A stretch of 64,000 nucleotides of DNA from CAIMFV01 sp040757715. Lineage in GTDB: Bacteria > Pseudomonadota > Alphaproteobacteria > Caulobacterales > Caulobacteraceae. The position numbers and the translations under genes are program-made. Where the stretch lies: the NCBI GenBank assembly GCA_040757715.1, contig JBFLWS010000014.1, forward strand, positions 26,214 to 90,213, given 5' to 3'. Below, piece by piece: positions 1 through 7,721 of the stretch (positions are counted from its first letter, which is position 1; every line of letters begins with the position of its first letter). Below the pieces are notes generated by a model, which was not told the DNA's origin, ran no database searches, and saw only the letters and a list, made by a program, of their open reading frames with translations.

Positions 1-875
1 ACCGCCTTCTCGTCCACCACCTTGGCCATGGGGGTGTGCAGCTGCTTGCCGGGGGCGAGGCTGACCGCTTGGTGCGTGGCCGCCTTGGTCAGGGCCTCGC
101 GCAGCGGCGTGTAGGGATGCACGAAGGCCGCGCCCGGCAGGTGCAGCCCCATCATCTCCATCATCATCTGGTTGGAGTTGGCGGTGCCGTAGAAGGTGCA
201 GGTGCCGGGGCCGTGGTAGCTGGCCATCTCGGAACGAAGCAGCTCGTCGCGCCCCGCCTTGCCCTCGGCGTAGAGGGCGCGGACCTTGGCCTTCTCGGCA
301 TTGGAGGCGCCCGAGGTCATGGGACCGGCGGGCACGAACACCGCCGGCAGGTGGCCGAAGCTGAGCGCGCCGATGACGAGACCCGGCACGATCTTGTCGC
401 AGATGCCGAGATAGAGCGCGGCGTCGAAGGCGTCGTGGCTGAGCGCCACCGCCGTGGCCATGGCGATGAGGTCGCGGGAGAACAGCGACAGCTCCATCCC
501 CGGCCGGCCTTGGGTGACGCCGTCGCACATGGCCGGCACCCCGCCAGCCACCTGCGCCGTGGCCCCGGCCTCCCGCGCCGCCGCGCGGATCAGCTCGGGG
601 AAATGCTCATAGGGCTGATGCGCCGAGAGCATGTCGTTGTAGGCGGTGACGATACCGAGGTTCACCGTGGCCGGGTCGAGCGCCCTAAGCTTGTCGGCGG
701 CGGGGGCGGCGGCGAAGGCGTGGGCGAAGTTGGCGCAGGACAGCTTGCCGCGGGGCGAACCGCGATTGGCGGCCTCCTCCATGCGGGCGAGATAGTCGGC
801 GCGCGCGCCCCGTGAGCGTTCGACAATGGCGGCGGTGGTCTTGGCCACCGCGGGGTTTAAGGCTTGGCCGGCCAT
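1..875 (-). CDS. edd: 6-phosphogluconate dehydratase, N-terminal part (cut by window edge)
   Basis: This enzyme dehydrates 6-phosphogluconate to 2-keto-3-deoxy-6-phosphogluconate in the Entner-Doudoroff pathway; the family carries an iron-sulfur cluster. About 291 residues are present, read leftwards from the ATG at 873-875 (MAGQALNPAVAKTT), and the gene runs off the left edge. Typical IlvD/Edd segments are visible: MCDGVTQGRPG, LGICDKIVPG and GPGTCTFYGTANSNQM, which hold the cysteines expected to bind the cluster. The start lies 2 bp past the pgl stop codon, so translation is probably coupled in a zwf-pgl-edd operon. Only the missing C-terminal half is uncertain. Confidence 0.95.
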   Translation of the reverse strand, partial: MAGQALNPAVAKTTAAIVERSRGARADYLARMEEAANRGSPRGKLSCANFAHAFAAAPAADKLRALDPATVNLGIVTAYNDMLSAHQPYEHFPELIRAAAREAGATAQVAGGVPAMCDGVTQGRPGMELSLFSRDLIAMATAVALSHDAFDAALYLGICDKIVPGLVIGALSFGHLPAVFVPAGPMTSGASNAEKAKVRALYAEGKAGRDELLRSEMASYHGPGTCTFYGTANSNQMMMEMMGLHLPGAAFVHPYTPLREALTKAATHQAVSLAPGKQLHTPMAKVVDEKA

Positions 876-877
876 GT

Positions 878-1612
878 TCAGGCTTCCGGGCTCCAATGGA
901 TCACAACGGGGACCCGCGTTTGGTGAAGCACCGCGCGGATGGGCATGGCGTTGGCGTTCTCGCCAGCGAGGGCGGCTTCCAACACCCGAAGTTTATCGGG
1001 GCCGGCGGCGAGGACGAGGATGGCGCGGGCGTTGAGAATCGCGGGCAAGGTCAAGGACAGCCGGGCTTCGAACGGCGCCGGCGCTCCAGGCGCCACCGCG
1101 ATGACCTTGCGGGAAGCCGCGGGGTTGAGCCCGACGGCCAGCTCCGGCGCGTGCGGAAACAAGGAGGCGGTGTGGCCGTCGTCGCCCACGCCTAGCACCA
1201 CCACGTCAAAGGGCGCTTCGAGACTGGCGAGGCGTTGATCCGCCAGGTCAGCGGCCTCGGCCGCCGTCGCCACGTCGCGCCACAGGGGGATGAAACCGCA
1301 GACGCAGCCTGGACCGGCGAACAGCGAGCGGGCCAGAAGCCCAGCGTTGGACTGCGGCGAGGTCGGCGGCACGAACCGCTCGTCGGTGAGGGTGGCGGTG
1401 ACCTTGGCCCAGGCCAGATCGCGCTTGCCCAGTTCGGCATAAACCGGCTCGGGAGTCTTGCCCCCCGCCAAGGCCATGACCGCCGCGCCACGCAAGTCCA
1501 CCGCCTCCGCCAGGCGCACCGCCAGATCCTCCGCCGCAGCGGCGATGAACGCCGCCTTGCTCGGGTGGCGCAGGAAGGCCCCGACGGCCGGCTTCAACGC
1601 GACCCTATTCAT
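878..1612 (-). CDS. pgl: 6-phosphogluconolactonase
   Basis: It hydrolyses 6-phosphogluconolactone, the product of Zwf, to 6-phosphogluconate. The protein has 244 residues, normal for the DevB/SOL type. It contains ALAGGKTPEPVYAEL, a sugar-phosphate isomerase-like phosphate loop, TDERFVPP and VVLGVGDDGHTASLFP, which are hallmarks of the family. I chose the ATG at 1610-1612 (MNRVALKP) because upstream residues overlap the end of zwf and have low-complexity composition. The gene overlaps zwf by 8 bp and is followed almost at once by edd, so the three steps from glucose-6-phosphate to KDPG are co-transcribed. Confidence 0.95.
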   Translation of the reverse strand: MNRVALKPAVGAFLRHPSKAAFIAAAAEDLAVRLAEAVDLRGAAVMALAGGKTPEPVYAELGKRDLAWAKVTATLTDERFVPPTSPQSNAGLLARSLFAGPGCVCGFIPLWRDVATAAEAADLADQRLASLEAPFDVVVLGVGDDGHTASLFPHAPELAVGLNPAASRKVIAVAPGAPAPFEARLSLTLPAILNARAILVLAAGPDKLRVLEAALAGENANAMPIRAVLHQTRVPVVIHWSPEA

Positions 1613-3041
1613 TCCAACTGCGGCCCATCTGGGCGATGAGGTTGTAGGCGGCGGTGGGGCCCCAGGAGCCGGCGTCATAGGGCTTGCAGGTCTGGCTGGT
1701 GTCGGCCCAGGCTTGGCGCAGACCGTCGATCCACGCCCAACTCGCCTCCACCTCGTCGCGGCGCACGAACAGGGTGGAGTTGTTATCGATCACATCCAGC
1801 AACAGCCGCTCATAGGCGATGCGCCGCCGTCCGCCGCCGAAGGCCTTGGCCAGGCTTAGGCTCAGCGGCAGGGGCGAGAGGCGGAAGCCTTCGCGGTCGA
1901 GCCCCGGCGCCTTGTTCATCAGGAGGAGGTTGATGTCCTCGTCCGGCTGCAGGTCGATGACCAGCTTGTTGGCCTCGAGATCATGGGCCCCCACGCCGTT
2001 GAACACATTGTGCGGCACGGGCTTGAACTGCACCACGATCTGGGTGCGCTTCTCTGGCAGGCGCTTACCGGTGCGCAGGAAGAAGGGCACGCCAGCCCAG
2101 CGCCAATTGTCGATATGGGCGCAGAGGGCGACATAGGTCTCGGTGTCGGTGGCCTTGCCGCATTCGTCCACATAGGCCGCCGCCGGCTTGCCGCCGGAGA
2201 CGCCAGCCCGGTACTGGCCGCGCAAGGTGAGATGCGCCGCCTGGTCGCGCCCGATGGGCCGCAAGGAGCGCAACACCTTCACCTTCTCGCTGCGCACCGC
2301 GGCCGGGTCCATGTTGGCGGGCGGCTCCATGGCCACCAGGCACAGGAGCTGCAGCATGTGGTTTTGCAGCATGTCACGCAGAGCGCCGTAGTCGTCGTAA
2401 TAGGGCCAGCGGTCTCCCACCCCCTCGGTCTCGGCGACGGTGATCTCCACGTGGTCCACGGTCTGATTGGTCCACAAGGGTTCGAACAGCACATTGGCGA
2501 AGCGCAGCGCGATGAGGTTCTGCACCGTCTCCTTGCCGAGATAATGATCGATCCGGTAGGTGCGTTCCTCGTGGAAGGCCTTGGCCACGGCGGCGTTGAT
2601 GGCGTCGCTGGTGGGACCGTCGCGGCCGATGGGCTTTTCCAGCACCACCCGGTTGGGGGCCTGGCTGAGGCCGGCGGCGTTCAGCTGCTCGCAGATGGCG
2701 TCGAACAGATTGGGCGACACGGCGAGATAGAAGATGGTCTCCTCATCGCCCACCACCGCCTTCAAGGCCGCGGCGCCGGCCGGCTTGCCAAGGTCCGCAG
2801 CCACATAGTTCAGCCGCGCCGCAAAGCGCTCGAAGGCCTCGGCGGGGGGCGCGGCGCCGGCCCGCTCGCTCACCGCGGCGTGGGTCATGCCGACAAAGGC
2901 CTCGACGCTCAGGGCTTGCCGCGACAGGCCGATGACCTTCAGCTCGGGGGGCAATAGGCCGTCCGCGTCCAGGAAATAGAGCGACGGCAGCAGCATGCGC
3001 CGCGCCAGATCGCCCGTGCCGCCGGCTATGACAATGTTCAT
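1605..3041 (-). CDS. zwf: glucose-6-phosphate 1-dehydrogenase
   Basis: It oxidises glucose-6-phosphate to 6-phosphogluconolactone with NAD(P)+ and is the first step of the operon. The protein has 478 residues. It starts with a Rossmann dinucleotide loop (GGTGD, residues 7-11), has EKPIG at 135-139 and the active-site signature RIDHYLGKE at 163-171. The start MNIVIAGG at 3041 is preceded by GGAGGAAG; the longer in-frame extension is unlike the family. It is the promoter-proximal gene of zwf-pgl-edd. The 120 bp upstream separate it from the acyl-CoA synthetase gene, which reads in the same direction. Confidence 0.97.
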   Translation of the reverse strand: MNIVIAGGTGDLARRMLLPSLYFLDADGLLPPELKVIGLSRQALSVEAFVGMTHAAVSERAGAAPPAEAFERFAARLNYVAADLGKPAGAAALKAVVGDEETIFYLAVSPNLFDAICEQLNAAGLSQAPNRVVLEKPIGRDGPTSDAINAAVAKAFHEERTYRIDHYLGKETVQNLIALRFANVLFEPLWTNQTVDHVEITVAETEGVGDRWPYYDDYGALRDMLQNHMLQLLCLVAMEPPANMDPAAVRSEKVKVLRSLRPIGRDQAAHLTLRGQYRAGVSGGKPAAAYVDECGKATDTETYVALCAHIDNWRWAGVPFFLRTGKRLPEKRTQIVVQFKPVPHNVFNGVGAHDLEANKLVIDLQPDEDINLLLMNKAPGLDREGFRLSPLPLSLSLAKAFGGGRRRIAYERLLLDVIDNNSTLFVRRDEVEASWAWIDGLRQAWADTSQTCKPYDAGSWGPTAAYNLIAQMGRSWNE

Positions 3042-3162
3042 TCTTCCTCCGCAGGCGTAGACACCGCATCGTGACAGCGTTGTCAACGCTCGAATGCGCG
3101 GGTTGAGTCGCGACCGAGTGTAGCGGGCGCCGGGCAAGGTGAGCTAGCTGGACCTGGCGAGC

Positions 3163-4716
3163 CTACGCCGCCCGCACCTCCGTCTCGGCCATGCGCTGGA
3201 TGGCCACATAGTCGGTCTTGCCGCTGCCGAGCACGGGGATTTCCGGCACGCGGACGATGCGCTTGGGCACGGCGAGCTCAGGCGCGCCGATGCGCTGGGC
3301 GTGGTCGACGAGGGGCGTCACCTGGGCGTCGAGGCGGTCGGTGACCAGGATGAGCCGCTCGCCCTTCTTGGAATCGGGCAGGGAGATCACCGCATGGCGG
3401 GCGTCCGGCCACACCCCGGCGGCCAGGTCCTCCACCGCCGACAGGGACACCATCTCGCCGCCGATCTTGGCGAAGCGCTTCACCCGGCCGCGGATGCTGA
3501 CAAAGCCCTCGGCGTCGATGGAGACCACATCGCCGGTGTCGTGCCAGCCGTCGTCGGGGGCCTCCACGCTGCCGTCGTCGTTGAGATAGCCGGCCATGAC
3601 ATTGGGCCCGCGCACCAGCAGCTTGGCCCCGCCCTGGATGCCTTCGACCTTCTCCAGCCGCCATTCGAGCCCCGGCAGCATGGGCCCCACCGTGCCCACC
3701 CGATTGCGGCCGGGCTGGTTCACCGCCACCACGGGGGCGGCCTCGGTGGCGCCGTAGCCTTCCAGCAGCTGCACGCCCTTGAACAGCTGGTCGAACAGGT
3801 GGTGGGTCTCGTCGCGCACCCGCTCTGCCCCGCAGACCACGAATTGCAGCCCTGAGAGATCGCCCGGATCAGCGGCGCGAGCGTACTGGTTCACGAAGGT
3901 GTCGGTGGCCAGCAGGATAGAGGACTTGCTGTCGCGGATCAGGGTCGGGATCTGCTTCACGTGCAGGGGCGACGGGTACTGGAACGCCTTCATGCCGGTG
4001 AGAATGGGCAGGAACACGCCCCCGGTGAGGCCGAAACAGTGGAAGATCGGCAGGGGATTGAACATCACCCAGGCCGGGTCGAGGTCGATGTGAGCGGCCA
4101 CCTGCTCCACATTGGCGCAGAGATTGCCCTGGGTCAGCATGACGCCGCGGGGGGCGCCGAAACTGCCCGAGGTGAACAGGATCACCCCCGGATCATCCAC
4201 CTTCAGGGGCGCGCGGAACTGGCGCGGGGCCAGGGCGGCCACGGCGGCGAAGGCCTTGTCGGCGAGCCCCACCTGTTCGCGCACATCTTCGAGATAGGTG
4301 ATGGCGCAGTCGGCGCTGAGGGCGTCGATAAGATCGTCCAGCTTGGCCTGATCGACAAAGCGATGCGAGGTGAGGATGCGCTTCACCCCCGCCAGACGAC
4401 AGGCCGCTTTCAGATTGCGGATGCCGGCGGTGAAGTTGAGCATGGTGGGCGTGCGCCCAAAGGCGGTGAGGGCGAAGAAGGTCACCACCCCGCCGGCGCT
4501 GGAGGGCAGCAGCACCCCTACCCGCTCGCGCTCGCCGGTGAGCTTGGCGATCCGCCGACCGAGGGCGAACGAGGCCCGGATCAGGTCGGTGTAGCTGAGC
4601 GGCTTGCGTTCCTGGTCCTCGATGATCGGCTTCTTGGCGCCGAACCTGTCGCGGGCGTCGATCAGGGCGTCGAACAGGGCGCGATCCCCCGCTCGTGCAT
4701 CATAGTCGCGCGGCAT
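3163..4716 (-). CDS. AMP-forming acyl-CoA/acyl-ACP synthetase (Aas/FadD-like)
   Basis: This adenylate-forming enzyme of 517 residues probably activates a fatty acid with ATP. The AMP-binding loop TSGSFGAPRG is at residues 182-191, with Arg in place of the usual Lys. Further on are GYGATEAAPV (adenine-binding) and WHDTGDVVSIDAEGFVSIRGRVKRFAKIGGE (in the C-terminal hinge), all expected for the ANL superfamily. The overall sequence resembles the acyl-ACP synthetase half of Aas without the acyltransferase domain, so it could charge ACP or CoA. The start is the ATG at 4714-4716 (MPRDYDARAGD). Substrate length cannot be read from the sequence. Confidence 0.85.
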   Translation of the reverse strand: MPRDYDARAGDRALFDALIDARDRFGAKKPIIEDQERKPLSYTDLIRASFALGRRIAKLTGERERVGVLLPSSAGGVVTFFALTAFGRTPTMLNFTAGIRNLKAACRLAGVKRILTSHRFVDQAKLDDLIDALSADCAITYLEDVREQVGLADKAFAAVAALAPRQFRAPLKVDDPGVILFTSGSFGAPRGVMLTQGNLCANVEQVAAHIDLDPAWVMFNPLPIFHCFGLTGGVFLPILTGMKAFQYPSPLHVKQIPTLIRDSKSSILLATDTFVNQYARAADPGDLSGLQFVVCGAERVRDETHHLFDQLFKGVQLLEGYGATEAAPVVAVNQPGRNRVGTVGPMLPGLEWRLEKVEGIQGGAKLLVRGPNVMAGYLNDDGSVEAPDDGWHDTGDVVSIDAEGFVSIRGRVKRFAKIGGEMVSLSAVEDLAAGVWPDARHAVISLPDSKKGERLILVTDRLDAQVTPLVDHAQRIGAPELAVPKRIVRVPEIPVLGSGKTDYVAIQRMAETEVRAA

Positions 4717-4832
4717 CTACGCGGCTCTCCGGTGCGTCCCGGCGGAGCGGGACCAAAGACGCTGAGGCTAGCCCCGGACGGCGGGGAAGGAAAGAGGCGC
4801 GATTTGGGCCAATTTCGTAGGGCGCGCCTCCC

Positions 4833-5675
4833 CTACTCCGCCGCCGCGGCCGCGGGGGGTGGGAACACGGCGCGCCAGGTGGCGAGCTTGTCCTGGTCAT
4901 TCTTATCCCAGGGATGGAAGCCCGGGCGATACCAGTCCCAGTAGCTCGACCAGCTGATGCGGAAAAGGCCCGGCTTCCACAACAGATAGCCTAACGTGGC
5001 GCGGCGGGCCTTCTTGAAGTCCATGCCGTCGGCGGCCAGCAACAGGGCGCCGAAGCGGCTGATGTTGAGGGTGAACATCACCGTGATGATGGCCATGACC
5101 CGCACCCGCAGCACGTAGCGCTGCCAGGGGCTCCAGTCCTTGGCGATCTCCATGAACACGTCATAGGCCACGGCCTTGTGTTCGCTCTCCTCCATGGCGT
5201 GCCACTGCCACAACTTGGCGATCTCGGGATCGACGCCCTCCCAGATCTTGGGATTGCCGAGGAACCAGTCGGCCATCATCGCCGTGAAGTGCTCCAGGCA
5301 CATGGTGGCCGCCAGCATGGCGATGGGGCCGCGCTCGCGCACGATGTCCTGGCGGGCGCGCAGCTCGCTCTCGATCTGGTCCAGGGGATAGTGCCCACGA
5401 TCGAGGTGCGAATTCATGCTCACATGTTCGCGGGTGTGAATGGCCTCCTGCACGATGAAGGCCTTGGCCTGATCCAAGAGCTTGCCGGTGAGTTGCGGGC
5501 GATAGTTGCGCACGGCGTCAATGAACATGCGCTCCCCGTCCGGGAAGGTGATCGACATGGCGTTGAACACGGCGCTGCCCACCGGGTCGCCGCCCAGCCA
5601 AGCGTTGCTCTTGGCCGCATCGGTGACGAAGTGCAGATCGCGGGGGATGACGTCGTGGTTGTCGGGGGTGGTCAT
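4833..5675 (-). CDS. predicted metal-dependent hydrolase (PF10118-like)
   Basis: The protein has 280 residues and the conserved pattern of the uncharacterised metal-dependent hydrolase family: FIVQEAIHTREHVSMN, TMCLEHFTAMMADW and WHAMEESEHKAVAYDVF. The repeated ExxH units look like a ferritin-like di-metal site, and the function is unknown. Several hydrophobic stretches in the C-terminal third (for example VMAIITVMFTLNI) suggest membrane association. The start at 5675 (MTTPDNHDVI) follows an AAGGGG ribosome-binding site. It is divergent from a TetR regulator 61 bp away and is probably its target. Location next to an acyl-CoA synthetase hints at lipid metabolism, but that is inference. Confidence 0.75.
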   Translation of the reverse strand: MTTPDNHDVIPRDLHFVTDAAKSNAWLGGDPVGSAVFNAMSITFPDGERMFIDAVRNYRPQLTGKLLDQAKAFIVQEAIHTREHVSMNSHLDRGHYPLDQIESELRARQDIVRERGPIAMLAATMCLEHFTAMMADWFLGNPKIWEGVDPEIAKLWQWHAMEESEHKAVAYDVFMEIAKDWSPWQRYVLRVRVMAIITVMFTLNISRFGALLLAADGMDFKKARRATLGYLLWKPGLFRISWSSYWDWYRPGFHPWDKNDQDKLATWRAVFPPPAAAAAE

Positions 5676-5727
5676 GGCAAAGACCCCTTGCCTGTGTTTA
5701 GTGTCGTTGATCCTTAGATGCGTTATA

Positions 5728-5743
5728 TCGACAAAAATGTCAA
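5728..5743. promoter_or_regulatory. candidate TetR operator
   Basis: An inverted repeat TCGACA-AAAA-TGTCAA (one mismatch in six) lies in the 61-bp divergent intergenic region and covers the start codon of the TetR gene at 5737. Its position suits autorepression and control of the divergent hydrolase gene. This rests on symmetry and position only. Confidence 0.45.
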
Positions 5744-6354
5744 CAAGCCTCGCTGCACCGACCCGCACCCGCCGCTCTGCCGAAGCCGCCAAGGACAATA
5801 TCCTCGCGGCCGCGGAGAAGATTCTCATTGAGGAGGGTCCTCAGCATCTGAAGGTGCTGGAGGTGGCCAAGGCCGCGGGTGTGGCCCACGCCACGGTGCT
5901 GCATCACTTCGGCTCTATCGACGAGGTGCAGGAGGCGCTGATGACCCGCATGATCCGCGCCCTCGTCGATCGCATCGTGGCCATTGCTCACGAGCGCGCG
6001 GACTTGAGCGAAGCCACCATGGCCGGCATTTCCGACATGTTCGACACCTTCGAGGGTCGGGGCGTGGCGCGGCTGGCGGCCTGGCTGGAGCTCACCGGCG
6101 AGTCGCGCCGCCTCACCGTGGTGCGCGGCGCCGTGCGCGAGGTGATCGCAGCCCGGGCGGAAAAGGGCCTGCACCTGCCGCCGGAGGAGGTGGAGGACTT
6201 CATGTTGGCCAGCATCTGCCTGGCCTTGGGCGTGGGCCTCTTCGGCGCCCGGCTCTCGGCCCTGATGGAGCGGCCGGCGGATCATGCGCGGGCCACGGCG
6301 TTGCACCTGTTGCAGACCGCCACCCGCAAGGCCTGGGCGGGTGAAGGGTGTTAG
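5737..6354 (+). CDS. TetR/AcrR-family transcriptional regulator
   Basis: This is a 205-residue DNA-binding repressor. The N-terminal helix-turn-helix reads AAKDNILAAAEKILIEEGP, then VLEVAKAAGVAHATVLHHFGS, the usual TetR recognition helix region (HFGS instead of YFGS). The remainder is all-helical, as expected for the ligand-binding and dimerisation domain. The ATG at 5737 (MSTSLAAPTRTRRSAE) is chosen because the long upstream extension overlaps the divergent hydrolase gene. The gene faces away from the metal-dependent hydrolase and shares with it a palindrome at 5728-5743, so it probably regulates that gene and itself. The inducer is unknown. Confidence 0.9.
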   Translation: MSTSLAAPTRTRRSAEAAKDNILAAAEKILIEEGPQHLKVLEVAKAAGVAHATVLHHFGSIDEVQEALMTRMIRALVDRIVAIAHERADLSEATMAGISDMFDTFEGRGVARLAAWLELTGESRRLTVVRGAVREVIAARAEKGLHLPPEEVEDFMLASICLALGVGLFGARLSALMERPADHARATALHLLQTATRKAWAGEGC

Positions 6355-6406
6355 GGGACAACAATTTATGCGCGCGGCGTGCAATTGCTGGCCGTCTTGC
6401 AACAGC

Positions 6407-6431
6407 GTGATGCGAACGCCGTTCGCATCAC
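6407..6431. promoter_or_regulatory. perfect 25-bp palindrome, function unknown
   Basis: The arms are GTGATGCGAACG and its exact complement around a single C. It sits 53 bp past the TetR stop codon and about 200 bp upstream of the small ORF at 6634. No T-run follows on either strand, so a terminator is unlikely and a dimeric repressor operator is more plausible. It marks the GC-rich edge of the AT-rich island. Confidence 0.55.
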
Positions 6432-6514
6432 CATTGTGACTTGAAGACGCGCAAGTTGTCGTGCATAGCCTTATGTGTGTGAGTCAATGGCGCTCGCAGG
6501 TGCGAATCGAAAAT

Positions 6515-6539
6515 TTTGTCAAGCAAAATTATTGACAAA
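6515..6539. promoter_or_regulatory. inverted repeat overlapping a -35 box upstream of the small ORF
   Basis: Perfect 8-base arms TTTGTCAA and TTGACAAA are separated by nine bases. The right arm contains TTGACA (6532-6537), a consensus -35 hexamer; a weak TTAACT/TAACTC -10 candidate follows at a 16-17 bp spacing. A repressor bound here would block the promoter. The element belongs to the AT-rich segment that leads to the 67-residue ORF. Confidence 0.5.
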
Positions 6540-6633
6540 CTCGCGTTTTTCGATTAACTCTTGCTCAAAGCTGCGCATTCGATCGCCTTGTTGGCGATGG
6601 AACGCGTATGGAGAGCAGCCAAAGGAGGCGAGT

Positions 6634-6837
6634 ATGCAAAATTCGGAATGCGCAAAGCTTGCCGCCCGCTACGAAGATAAACGGGCTGAAGGCTTGCTGG
6701 ATGTTAAATTCTTCCTGCACACCACAGACAAGGTGCTGAGCGAGGAAGTCTGCGCCGAGGTGAATCGGCTCGATGCAGCCATCGCCGATGGTGCGTATGT
6801 GCCGCTCGTGTTTGACGACCGCCACCGCAACGATTAA
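6634..6837 (+). CDS. small acidic protein of unknown function (67 residues)
   Basis: The ORF starts at an ATG preceded by AAAGGAGG with good spacing, so it is probably translated. The protein is soluble, has no membrane segment, and contains KFFLHTTDKVLSEEVCAEVNRLDAAIADG and ends in DDRHRND. I do not recognise a family. It has its own candidate promoter/operator (6515-6539) and is followed 25 bp later by a clear intrinsic terminator. An IrrE-like gene starts just past the terminator. The pair could be a regulatory or toxin-antitoxin-like module, but that rests only on arrangement. Confidence 0.65.
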   Translation: MQNSECAKLAARYEDKRAEGLLDVKFFLHTTDKVLSEEVCAEVNRLDAAIADGAYVPLVFDDRHRND

Positions 6838-6862
6838 ATACACGTTGGAAATTACGATTCTA

Positions 6863-6888
6863 AAGGCCCGCTGATGCGGGCCTTTTTT
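6863..6888 (+). terminator. intrinsic terminator between small ORF and IrrE-like gene
   Basis: A stem AAGGCCCGC / GCGGGCCTT with loop TGAT runs directly into a stretch of six T. It ends only 13 bp before the ATG of the next gene, leaving no room for a separate promoter. Expression of that gene therefore probably needs readthrough or a promoter inside the small ORF. Confidence 0.85.
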
Positions 6889-6901
6889 CTAGGCGCAACC
6901 G

Positions 6902-7561
6902 ATGTATTTGATCGACGACGAAAGAGTTGAAAATGCAATAATGGCCGCCGACGCGGTTTGTAAGGCACCTGGCGTGTATCGATCACCCGGAGACTATTCA
7001 GGACACGCATCAATAGATGCAATGTTAGCGTATGTTCAAACTAAATTTGATATTCAAGTTCACCTTTGGGACGTTTCATTTCAAGGAACAAATATAGGAT
7101 CTAGACTTGAGGTTTATAAAGACAGAATAGAAATTTCTGTGAGGTCCGATCAAGATATCGGATGGAAAAGATTCTGCGCCGCAAAAGAATTAATGCACTT
7201 GCTGATAGATTCAGCACAAGATTATTCTCCTTACGGCAACGACAGAATTGATGAAATGCTTGAAAAAGGCATTATCGGCCTCGCAAGCGCAAAAAACAAT
7301 CCCACGGGGAACCCAACGCAATCAGAACTTGTAGCTGAAATTGGCGCTGTAGAGGTCTTATACCCGGCCAAACAAATAATTAAAGATATTGAGCAGTTAA
7401 AAACCGAGGGTCATGACCCCATCATAAGTATACCGAAAGCAGCATTAATTCGCCAGATGCCAAGATTCTATGTGGCGACCGCGTTAAGACAGGATTTTCG
7501 CACCTTCGTCGCCGCGGCAATGACGCAATGCAATGGGCGACGCGAGAACAGTTCAAAATAA
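6902..7561 (+). CDS. ImmA/IrrE-like (M78) domain protein with altered zinc motif
   Basis: This 219-residue protein has the layout of the M78 peptidase domain: a helix-strand segment ending RIEISVRSDQDIGWKRF, the motif helix FCAAKELMHLLID, then ELVAEIGAVEVLYPAKQI, which fits the family's E-x-x-A third-ligand helix. The expected HExxH reads K95-E-L-M-H99, so the first zinc histidine is lysine while Glu96, His99 and the probable third ligand Glu146 remain. It may be a pseudo-peptidase or use a different chemistry. The coding sequence is visibly AT-rich against its neighbours, suggesting transfer. No Shine-Dalgarno sequence is visible before the ATG, and a terminator ends 13 bp upstream. Its partner is unknown; M78 proteins often act on XRE repressors, but none is adjacent. 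Confidence 0.65.
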   Translation: MYLIDDERVENAIMAADAVCKAPGVYRSPGDYSGHASIDAMLAYVQTKFDIQVHLWDVSFQGTNIGSRLEVYKDRIEISVRSDQDIGWKRFCAAKELMHLLIDSAQDYSPYGNDRIDEMLEKGIIGLASAKNNPTGNPTQSELVAEIGAVEVLYPAKQIIKDIEQLKTEGHDPIISIPKAALIRQMPRFYVATALRQDFRTFVAAAMTQCNGRRENSSK

Positions 7562-7721
7562 ACGGAGCAAGAGAAGCCCGCACTCACCACGTCACCATGC
7601 ATGCTTCGGTTGGGGAGACAAGCCGCCGCTCGCCACCGCTTGACGCCACGTCAGTGACGACAAGCCCTGCCGCGCCCGCCATACTCCAGGAAAACAGTCT
7701 GGAAACGCCGCAGGAGCCCGC

